Assembly: GCA_937897665.1 (NCBI GenBank)
Contig: CALCPB010000029.1
Span: 1 to 5,144 of the forward strand
DNA from: an uncultured Halomicronema sp.
GTDB lineage: Bacteria; Cyanobacteriota; Cyanobacteriia; Phormidesmidales; Phormidesmidaceae
DNA: 5,144 nt
Direction of reading: 5' to 3'
This document shows positions 1-5,144 of this stretch, in pieces; positions within the stretch are counted from its first letter, which is position 1; each line of letters starts with the position of its first letter. The translations under genes were made by a program, and so were the position numbers. Under the pieces are notes generated by a model. It searched no databases, was not told the origin of the DNA, and saw only the letters and a program-made list of their open reading frames with translations.

Positions 1-66
1 CTCGATTTTTAGTAGACAGCACCCGATATAGTGGCTAGGAATTTTCCGGTGTGCAGTCTCTTTGTC

Positions 67-83
67 TGAATTACCCGAATTCA
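67..83. repeat. 17-bp interrupted palindrome upstream of smc
   Basis: TGAATT and AATTCA are perfect inverted arms around the 5-base centre ACCCG. It lies about 70 bases before the candidate -35. The symmetry suits a dimeric regulator, but I match it to no known cyanobacterial operator. Confidence 0.3.
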
Positions 84-103
84 AATTGATGAAAGTGTGA
101 GGC

Positions 104-111
104 GCGATCGC
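104..111. repeat. HIP1 octamer (copy 1, intergenic)
   Basis: Perfect GCGATCGC, the palindromic HIP1 element abundant in many cyanobacterial genomes. It is the only copy in this window outside a coding region. Confidence 0.85.
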
Positions 112-150
112 CCTGTCATATCTAGCCGTTCTGGTTCATTTCTCAATACC

Positions 151-179
151 TTGCCATCTCTTTGTTAATTAAGTACATT
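151..179 (+). promoter_or_regulatory. Candidate sigma-70-type promoter of smc
   Basis: TTGCCA (151-156, five of six to TTGACA) and TACATT (174-179, four of six to TATAAT) are separated by exactly 17 bases. Transcription would begin near 186, giving an untranslated leader of about 20 bases before the GTG at 206. Position and spacing are good, but two hexamers in an AT-rich region can arise by chance. Confidence 0.4.
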
Positions 180-185
180 TGTTTT
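172..185 (+). promoter_or_regulatory. LexA-box-like sequence overlapping the smc -10
   Basis: AGTACATTTGTTTT fits the cyanobacterial LexA consensus RGTACNNNDGTWCB at all specified positions except one, T for the C at 184. It covers the candidate -10 element, where a bound repressor would block transcription. The mismatch is in a core half-site base, so this is only a possible weak operator. Confidence 0.22.
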
Positions 186-205
186 AATCGCTCAAGCTCT
201 GGCCA

Positions 206-3200
206 GTGCATATTAAGCGTGTAGAACTTTCTCATTTCAAGTCGTTTGGTGGCACGACTGCCGTACCGCTATTGCCGGGGTTTACGGTGATTTCGGGGCC
301 GAATGGCTCGGGTAAATCGAATATTTTAGACGCGCTGTTATTTGCGCTGGGTTTGGCCAGCTCGCGCGGCATGCGGGCCGATCGCCTGCCCGATTTGGTG
401 AATCAGACTCACATTGGACGGCGCAATACGGCGGAAGCTTTAGTCACCGTTACCTTTGATATCAGTGACGTGGCCCCCGAGCTGCTGATCGATCGCAGCC
501 AGCCAGAAGAGGAACCTGTTAACACAGTCGATGTTGAAGCGACGACGGCTGAAGCGGTTGAAGTCGACCAGCCGGCTGAGATGTCAGACACGGCGGCCCC
601 GACTGATAACAAAGTTGTGCCATTGCCAACTCCACCCCGCGAGTGGGTGGTGACGCGACGGTTGCGGGTGACCAATCAGGGCACCTATACGTCTAACTAC
701 TACATCAACAGTGAACCCTGCACACTGACTGAGCTGCATGAGCAGCTGCAGCGGTTTCATGTGTATCCCGAAGGCTACAACGTGGTGCTGCAGGGCGACG
801 TCACCAGCATCATTTCGATGAATTCTCGTGAGCGTCGGGAGATCATTGATGAATTGGCAGGCGTCGCGTCGTTCGATCGCAAAATTAACCAGGCGCTAGA
901 AAAGCTGGAAGTCGTACGCGAGCGTGAAGAGCGGTTCCGTGTGGTGGAACGCGAGCTGATTGGGCAGCGCGATCGCCTCGCACAGGATCGTCTCAAAGCG
1001 GAGAAATATCAGCGCCTTAAGGGCGAGCTGCAGGTGCGCCACGAATGGGCGGCGGTGTTGACCTGGCAGCAGCAACAGCAGCGCGTGGCTAAGCTGCAAC
1101 AGCAGATTCAGCAGGATGGTGAGGCGATTCAGCAGTACAGCGAGCAGATGCAGCAGCTGGAGGCCACGCTGCAGGCCACGGCCCAAGAACTGGATGCGCT
1201 GAACTTGCGTGTCAAAGCCCTAGGAGAAGATGAGCATCTAGCGCTGCAGTCGCAACTGGCGACTCAAGAGGCGGAGCTACGGCAGCTACAGCGTCAACAG
1301 CAAAGTCTGGTCAATGCTAGTCAAGCTACGGCAACGAATCTGCGGCAGGGCCAAATCGATTTGCAGACCCATCAACAAACTCAGGCTCATCTGGCGGAAG
1401 AGCTGCAAATTTTGCAGCAGGGCGAGCTGGTGACCCTGACAGAGCGACAAACGGAGGCGCAAGCGGCCCTGGTTGCTAAGCGCGAGGCTACCAGCGCGAT
1501 CGCCAGTGCGTCTCAAGCCTGGGTCGAAGAGCAGACTCAGCGACGGCGGCAGATCGAAGCCCTGTTGAATACGTTAGAACCGCAGCGATCGGAGCAGGTG
1601 CGGCTGCAAGAGCGGGTGAGTCAGCTCACCCAGCAAATTGCTGAACTCACGGAGCAGGCGCGTGACTTGGCACAACAGATTGAATCAGAAGCGCCTGCTA
1701 CTTCATCTGGTGGTGAGCAGCCCGGTTCTGAGGCGCAGGTACAGCAACTGGCCCAATCCCTAGCTAATGCCGAACAAGAGCTGAAGGTGCAGCGCGAAAC
1801 CCAGCAGCGCCTGCTGCAAGAACAGCGTGACAAGCAGCGCCAGCTCGACAAGCTGGAAGCCCAAGCTCAGGCGATGCAAGAAAGTCAAGGCACCCACGCG
1901 ACGCAGATCTTGATAGATAGTGGCTTGCCGGGGATTTGTGGCCTAGTTGCGCAGCTGGGCCGGGTTGATCCTCGGTTTCAGCTCGCCTTAGAAATTGCGG
2001 CGGGGGGGAGACTGGGCTACTTGGTAGTCGAAAATGATCAGGTGGCATCCCAAGGTATTGCTCTACTGAAGCAGCGCCGTGCCGGCCGTGCCACGTTTTT
2101 GCCGTTGAATGCCATCCGGGTGCCGAGAATTAACCGCATTCCCGATTGGAAGCGGCCGGATGGACTGGCGGACTATGCCGTTGACCTGATCGACTGCGAT
2201 GATCGCTATCGCCAGGTGTTTGAGTTTGTGTTTGGCAGCACCGCGGTATTTGAAACGCTGCAAGCGGCACGGGGGCATATCGGGCAGCAGCGCATGGTGA
2301 CGCTAGACGGGGAACTGCTGGAAACCAGCGGCGCCATGACTGGTGGCAGCCTCAGCAAGCAGCGGGGACGGCTGCATTTTGGCACGGTGGAGGCGGGCGA
2401 GTCGGAAGAGGCGATCGCTCTCCGCCAGCGCCTCGGCGAAGTTGAGCAAATCCTCGCTCGCTGTGAACAACGTATCGCTGCTGGTACCGTCGCCGTCAAA
2501 GCCGCCTCCGATGCGTTTTTGGAAGCGCGACAGCAGCATCGCGAACAGCAGCTGCAGACCGAACAGGTGCAGAAACAACTGCGTCAGCTCCAGCAGCAGC
2601 GCGCTCAAAACGAAACGCGATTGGCCCAGTATCAGCAAGAACTCACCACCGCCCAAAGCCGCCTCGTCGAGCTGGCTGAGCAGCTACCGGCTCAAGAAGC
2701 TGACCTGCAGGCGCAGCGAGCTGCGTTAGCCGATTTAGAGCAATCGCAGACCCATAGCGAATGGCAGCAGGCCCAGGCCGCTGTGCAGCAGCTAGAGCAG
2801 CAGCTCAGTGAGCGTCAGGCCCTGCTCCAGGCGGCTGAAAAGCGCCTGCGTGATTTTCAATCACAGCAGGAGCGGGTGCAGCTTGCCATTCAGCAACAGC
2901 AGTCGCAACTGGTGGACTACCGGCAGCAGCAAACGCAACAAGAACAGCAACGCCAAGGGCTGGAAGGGCAACAGGCCAAACTGACGACAGCGATGCAGCA
3001 AACTCGCCAACAGCTCAGTGCTCTGGATGTCACGCTAGCCTCTGAGAAGGGCAATCGCGATCGCGCCGAAGCGCAGTTTCGCGATCAGCAAACGCAAAAG
3101 CAGCAGCTCGATTGGCAGCGAGAAAAACGTGTCGAAACTCGCAAAGAGCGACAACAGCAGCTCGCTGTCTGCGAAGCTGAATTAACGACACAGGCGGCTG

Positions 3201-3901
3201 AATTGCCCACGCCGCTGCCTGAAATTCCTGAAGAGACGGATTTGGAAGCAGTGCAAAAACAAATTCGTTCGCTGCAGCGCCGTCTAGAAGCGCTAGAGCC
3301 GGTCAACATGCTGGCTTTAGAAGAATACAATCAGACCCAAGCCCGTTTAGAGGAGCTGTCTAATAAACTGACGACGCTCCAGGAAGAACGTACTGAGCTG
3401 TTATTGCGGATTGAGAACTTCACGACGCTGCGTCAGCGCGCCTTTCAAGAGGCCTTTGATGCGGTCAACACCAACTTCAGCGACATTTTTGCTCAGCTTT
3501 CTGACGGCGACGGCTATCTACAGCTAGATGATCCGCAAAATCCCTTCAATGGCGGCCTCAATTTGGTGGCTCACCCCAAAGGCAAGCCGGTGCGGCGCTT
3601 AGCTTCGATGTCAGGGGGCGAAAAATCGCTGACCGCCTTGAGTTTTATCTTTGCCCTGCAGCGCTATCGTCCGTCTCCGTTTTACGCCTTTGATGAAGTC
3701 GATATGTTTTTAGACGGCGCGAATGTTGAGCGACTCTCTAAAATGATTAAGCAGCAGGCTCAGCAGGCCCAGTTTATTGTGGTCAGCCTGCGTCGCCCCA
3801 TGATTGAGGCCGCCCAGCGGACAATTGGGGTGACGCAAGCGCGGGGAGCATATACTCAGGTGCTCGGGATCAACCTAGAGGCCCAAAGTGCGTCCATGTA
3901 G
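206..3901 (+). CDS. smc: Chromosome segregation ATPase SMC (cyanobacterial type), complete
   Basis: SMC is the ATP-driven DNA-loop and segregation motor of bacterial condensin, normally acting on the nucleoid with ScpA and ScpB. Visible in order: N-terminal head with Walker A GPNGSGKS (31-38), Arg-57 at the arginine-finger position, and Q-loop Gln-196 in GYNVVLQGD; a long Gln-rich coiled coil (about 215-570); hinge (about 576-717) with the conserved SGAMTGGS; a returning coiled coil (about 720-1030) ending at EPVNMLALEEY (1031-1041); C-terminal head with ABC signature SGGEKS (1136-1141), Walker B ending FDEVD (catalytic Glu-1164) and D-loop FLDGAN. All ATPase residues are present, so it should be active. 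At 1231 aa it is somewhat longer than the roughly 1190 aa of Bacillus SMC; an acidic segment at 91-144 accounts for the difference. The GTG start is forced: an in-frame TAA lies at 185-187 with no ATG, GTG or TTG between. There is no clear Shine-Dalgarno sequence. MukB, Rad50 and RecN are excluded by the hinge and signature sequences. Confidence 0.98.
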   Translation: MHIKRVELSHFKSFGGTTAVPLLPGFTVISGPNGSGKSNILDALLFALGLASSRGMRADRLPDLVNQTHIGRRNTAEALVTVTFDISDVAPELLIDRSQPEEEPVNTVDVEATTAEAVEVDQPAEMSDTAAPTDNKVVPLPTPPREWVVTRRLRVTNQGTYTSNYYINSEPCTLTELHEQLQRFHVYPEGYNVVLQGDVTSIISMNSRERREIIDELAGVASFDRKINQALEKLEVVREREERFRVVERELIGQRDRLAQDRLKAEKYQRLKGELQVRHEWAAVLTWQQQQQRVAKLQQQIQQDGEAIQQYSEQMQQLEATLQATAQELDALNLRVKALGEDEHLALQSQLATQEAELRQLQRQQQSLVNASQATATNLRQGQIDLQTHQQTQAHLAEELQILQQGELVTLTERQTEAQAALVAKREATSAIASASQAWVEEQTQRRRQIEALLNTLEPQRSEQVRLQERVSQLTQQIAELTEQARDLAQQIESEAPATSSGGEQPGSEAQVQQLAQSLANAEQELKVQRETQQRLLQEQRDKQRQLDKLEAQAQAMQESQGTHATQILIDSGLPGICGLVAQLGRVDPRFQLALEIAAGGRLGYLVVENDQVASQGIALLKQRRAGRATFLPLNAIRVPRINRIPDWKRPDGLADYAVDLIDCDDRYRQVFEFVFGSTAVFETLQAARGHIGQQRMVTLDGELLETSGAMTGGSLSKQRGRLHFGTVEAGESEEAIALRQRLGEVEQILARCEQRIAAGTVAVKAASDAFLEARQQHREQQLQTEQVQKQLRQLQQQRAQNETRLAQYQQELTTAQSRLVELAEQLPAQEADLQAQRAALADLEQSQTHSEWQQAQAAVQQLEQQLSERQALLQAAEKRLRDFQSQQERVQLAIQQQQSQLVDYRQQQTQQEQQRQGLEGQQAKLTTAMQQTRQQLSALDVTLASEKGNRDRAEAQFRDQQTQKQQLDWQREKRVETRKERQQQLAVCEAELTTQAAELPTPLPEIPEETDLEAVQKQIRSLQRRLEALEPVNMLALEEYNQTQARLEELSNKLTTLQEERTELLLRIENFTTLRQRAFQEAFDAVNTNFSDIFAQLSDGDGYLQLDDPQNPFNGGLNLVAHPKGKPVRRLASMSGGEKSLTALSFIFALQRYRPSPFYAFDEVDMFLDGANVERLSKMIKQQAQQAQFIVVSLRRPMIEAAQRTIGVTQARGAYTQVLGINLEAQSASM
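476..637 (+). other. Acidic, Pro/Ala-rich insertion in the SMC N-terminal head
   Basis: This encodes SMC residues 91-144, between the strand VTVTFDISD and the strand WVVTRRLRV. It has 13 Asp/Glu against 2 Lys/Arg, is rich in Pro, Ala, Thr and Val, and looks disordered. In Bacillus SMC, as I recall its sequence, the same strands are joined by only a few residues, so about 45-50 residues are extra here. The reading frame is uninterrupted and the flanking head sequence is intact. Other cyanobacterial SMCs are expected to vary in length here, but I cannot align them. The function is unknown; a surface loop that contacts partners or tunes DNA binding is only a guess. Confidence 0.75.
969..976. repeat. 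HIP1 octamer (copy 2, in smc)
   Basis: Perfect GCGATCGC inside smc, in the start of the first coiled coil (codons for Arg-Asp-Arg). Confidence 0.85.
1496..1503. repeat. HIP1 octamer (copy 3, in smc)
   Basis: Perfect GCGATCGC in the ascending coiled coil, read as Ala-Ile-Ala. This is a different frame from copy 2, showing the DNA word rather than the peptide is kept. Confidence 0.85.
1931..2356 (+). other. SMC hinge (dimerisation) domain
   Basis: Residues 576-717 form the globular hinge by which two SMC protomers dimerise. It interrupts the Gln-rich heptads with an ordinary mixed-composition domain: GICGLVAQLGRVDPRFQLAL at the start, GRATFLPLNAIR in the middle, and DGELLETSGAMTGGS at the end, which carries the conserved glycines of the dimer interface. 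A run of seven G (2002-2008) codes through Ala-Gly-Gly-Arg without breaking the frame. Confidence 0.9.
2411..2418. repeat. HIP1 octamer (copy 4, in smc)
   Basis: Perfect GCGATCGC shortly after the hinge, read as Ala-Ile-Ala, preceded by G as in the longer HIP1 form. Confidence 0.85.
3057..3064. repeat. HIP1 octamer (copy 5, in smc)
   Basis: Perfect GCGATCGC in the descending coiled coil, read through Arg-Asp-Arg and directly preceded by CAATC, so the local text reads AATCGCGATCGCG. Confidence 0.85.
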
Positions 3902-3957
3902 ATCTGTTAAGATCAGAGTCCTCCTGTAGAATCATTCTTTAATTGAACTGCGGTTCA
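3901..3957 (+). other. smc to PRC-barrel gap with two small hairpins
   Basis: Two perfect 5-bp stems with 4-base loops lie in the gap: GATCT-GTTA-AGATC (3901-3914, beginning on the last base of the smc stop) and TGAAC-TGCG-GTTCA (3944-3957). Neither is GC-rich or followed by a T-run, so they are not convincing terminators. Between them, TAGAAT (3927-3932) resembles a -10 element but has no good -35. Read-through from smc is the simpler view. Confidence 0.35.
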
Positions 3958-3991
3958 CTTGCTGATTTCACGTTCCCACCAGGCTCCGGCT

Positions 3992-4948
3992 ATGACCCCA
4001 TCCTATGATCAGTTTCGTCAACGCTCTGACTTTTTAGGCACGCAGGTCGTGACCCGCACCACCGGTAAAAGCTTGGGGTTTGTGAGTCAGTTGTGGGTAG
4101 ACGTTGATCGCGGCGAAGTTGTCGCCCTCGGGTTACGCGAGCAGCTGTTACCTGGTGTAATGTCGGGCACTGAGCACACGATGCAGCTCAGTAGCATTCG
4201 TCAGGTAGGCGATGTCATTTTGGTGGACGATGATGATGTCATTGAAGATGATCTCAATCTGACCCCCTACAGCACCATGATTAGCTCTGAGGTGATTACC
4301 GAATCGGGTGAAATGCTGGGTCGACTACGTGATTTGAAGTTTGATGTGACGACGGGCAAGTTGGAGTCCATCGTGATTGCGTCGTTTGGCTTACCCAAAA
4401 TTCCAGATCAGGTGATCAGCACCTATGAGTTGCCCGTCGATGAAATTGTTAGCAGTGGCCCCGAACGCTTGATCGTGTTTGAAGGCGCTGAAGAAAAACT
4501 GGTGCAGCTTAGCGTCGGTCTGTTAGAACGCCTAGGCATTGGTCGCGCTCCGTGGGAGCGTGATGACGAAAGCGAATATATTATGCCGGTGTCAACGGCG
4601 AATCAACTACCCTCCGGTATGCAGCAGCCGGTTGAGCCCCTGCAGGAGCGCCCGCCTGTCGTGCAAGAGCGGTGGACTGACGATGATTGGGGTGAACCTG
4701 AGCCGATTTCAGCTGAACTGATGCCCCAGCGTCAAGCAGAGATGGCTTACCGCGAAGCGCCGTTTGAAGAAGAAGATAACTGGCCAACCCAATCGACGAA
4801 TCCCGAGCCGGTCGATTACAACGCCGATATCAAAGAGGTTACCGAAGACATCTGGACCGACGATGAGCCCGAGCCCTACAAGGCACCGCCGGTGAACATT
4901 CCTCAGAAAAAGAAAGTGACCGAATACGAAGAAGAGCTGGACTATTAG
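3992..4948 (+). CDS. PRC-barrel domain protein, two barrels plus acidic tail
   Basis: A 318-aa soluble protein with no signal peptide or membrane segment. PRC barrels are small beta-barrels, also found in photosynthetic reaction centre subunit H and RimM, that usually bind proteins. Barrel 1 spans about 12-85 (FLGTQVVTRTTGKSLGFVSQ, then VDVDRGEVVALGL). Barrel 2 spans about 95-165 (SSEVITESGEMLGRLRDLKF, then GKLESIVIASFGL). Residues 178-190 (LERLGIGRAPWER) form a linker I associate with cyanobacterial members. Residues 191-318 are acidic and probably disordered, with tryptophans in acidic settings and a basic patch QKKK near the end. I chose ATG 3992 because homology-like sequence begins just after it and AGG (3981-3983) sits 8 bases upstream. 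An in-frame TTG at 3959 would add 11 unconvincing residues. It lies 90 bases after smc on the same strand and is probably co-transcribed. The biochemical role is unknown. Confidence 0.88.
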   Translation: MTPSYDQFRQRSDFLGTQVVTRTTGKSLGFVSQLWVDVDRGEVVALGLREQLLPGVMSGTEHTMQLSSIRQVGDVILVDDDDVIEDDLNLTPYSTMISSEVITESGEMLGRLRDLKFDVTTGKLESIVIASFGLPKIPDQVISTYELPVDEIVSSGPERLIVFEGAEEKLVQLSVGLLERLGIGRAPWERDDESEYIMPVSTANQLPSGMQQPVEPLQERPPVVQERWTDDDWGEPEPISAELMPQRQAEMAYREAPFEEEDNWPTQSTNPEPVDYNADIKEVTEDIWTDDEPEPYKAPPVNIPQKKKVTEYEEELDY

Positions 4949-4963
4949 GCGATGTTCAGCAAA

Positions 4964-4983
4964 GGTAGTACCGGTACAGGTAG
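4964..4983. repeat. Palindrome GTACCGGTAC between AGGTAG direct repeats
   Basis: Just after the PRC-barrel stop, the perfect 10-bp palindrome GTACCGGTAC (4968-4977) is bracketed by two AGGTAG copies starting 15 bases apart (4963 and 4978). It overlaps a second short palindrome, GGTA-G-TACC (4964-4972). The half-site spacing does not fit a LexA box. Its function is unknown. Confidence 0.35.
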
Positions 4984-5005
4984 GGTTTGCCGATATTCTA
5001 AGGGC

Positions 5006-5036
5006 GGTGAGTTGAGAGGTTCGATCTAAACTCGCC
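5006..5036 (+). terminator. Weak stem-loop after the PRC-barrel gene, possible terminator
   Basis: GGTGAGTT (5006-5013) pairs with AACTCGCC (5029-5036) in an 8-bp stem with one G-U pair and a 15-base loop. No T-run follows, so intrinsic termination would be inefficient. It is the best stem between this gene and the next open frame, and may instead act in mRNA 3' end stability. Confidence 0.25.
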
Positions 5037-5071
5037 TGACAGTGCTGGTATATGCTTGCTCAGAAATCGCC

Positions 5072-5144
5072 ATGGGACTGCCCCAGCGACTGAGACTGTT
5101 GCTAAAGCCGTTAATTATATTGGTCTGCGGTGCTTGCGATTGCG
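5072..5144 (+). CDS. Start of a possible membrane or exported protein, cut by window end
   Basis: An open frame from ATG 5072 runs off the window after 24 codons. The peptide begins MGLPQRLRLLLK followed by PLIILVCGACDC: a basic N-terminus, then a hydrophobic stretch, as in a signal peptide or first membrane helix. The frame is open back to a TAA at 5027-5029, so GTG 5042 is an alternative start. There is no good ribosome binding site. The opposite strand is also open for 38 codons here, so a minus-strand gene ending near 5026 cannot be excluded. I do not recognise the product. Confidence 0.4.
   Translation, partial: MGLPQRLRLLLKPLIILVCGACDC

Noticed and set aside
164..176. NtcA-type site (GTA-N8-TAC) upstream of smc
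   Set aside because: The bases read GTT-N7-TAC, wrong in one half-site and in spacing.
1..205. Upstream or divergent gene in the left edge
   Set aside because: All + frames stop within the first 36 bases and minus-strand starts lead only to tiny frames. At most a few final codons of an upstream gene could be present.
896..1186. Leu-rich minus-strand open frame resembling a membrane protein
   Set aside because: The leucines are CTG complements of smc CAG codons. It is an antisense shadow of the coiled coil.
2002..2008. Run of seven G in the hinge as a possible frameshift
   Set aside because: The frame continues unbroken into conserved hinge sequence on both sides.
2303..2656. A 117-codon minus-strand open frame opposite smc
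   Set aside because: Antisense shadow of a strongly supported gene, with no start signals.
2343..2729. A 128-codon open frame on the + strand inside smc
   Set aside because: It lies wholly within smc in another frame, is Ser/Lys/Arg-rich as expected for a shifted reading of Gln/Ala codons, and has no domain features.
1060..3180. CAG-rich tracts as a CRISPR array or tandem satellite
   Set aside because: There is no regular repeat-spacer unit; the tracts are codons of a continuous coiled-coil reading frame.
3901..3914. Hairpin at the smc stop as an intrinsic terminator
   Set aside because: The stem is only 5 bp, not GC-rich, and no T-run follows.
3959..3991. TTG start for the PRC-barrel gene, adding 11 residues
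   Set aside because: The extension (LISRSHQAPA) is not family-like. ATG 3992 has an AGG 8 bases upstream, and recognisable sequence starts right after it.

Overview
The window looks like chromosomal DNA from a cyanobacterium. The main evidence is the large protein: an SMC whose head motifs follow the cyanobacterial/archaeal pattern rather than the Bacillus one. Five perfect copies of the octamer GCGATCGC (the HIP1 element, heavily over-represented in many cyanobacterial genomes) agree, at about one per kilobase. So does the PRC-barrel protein, whose linker and tail I recognise from cyanobacterial relatives. The moderately GC-rich codon use would suit a filamentous Leptolyngbya-like organism, but the genus is only a guess.

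Layout, all on the + strand. Bases 1-205 are non-coding and AT-richer, with a 17-bp dyad, one HIP1 copy and a plausible smc promoter overlapped by a near-match to the cyanobacterial LexA box. Bases 206-3901 hold smc, complete, starting with GTG (1231 aa). A 90-base gap with two tiny hairpins follows. Bases 3992-4948 encode a complete 318-aa protein with two PRC-barrel domains and an acidic, tryptophan-dotted tail. Bases 4949-5071 are non-coding, with a 10-bp palindrome and a weak stem-loop. From 5072 an open frame with a basic-hydrophobic N-terminus runs off the window end.

SMC is the ATPase of the condensin-like complex that compacts and segregates the chromosome with ScpA and ScpB, neither of which is encoded here. 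The PRC-barrel protein has no assigned function. Its position just after smc, with no convincing terminator between, suggests co-transcription and perhaps a related role, but that is inference.

This is mostly an ordinary housekeeping locus. I found no mobile element, CRISPR array, RNA gene or clearly new system. The points most worth following up are the archaeal-like SMC head, the 54-residue acidic segment inside the SMC N-terminal head, and the repeated WTDD/EPEP motifs in the PRC-barrel tail next to an SMC gene.
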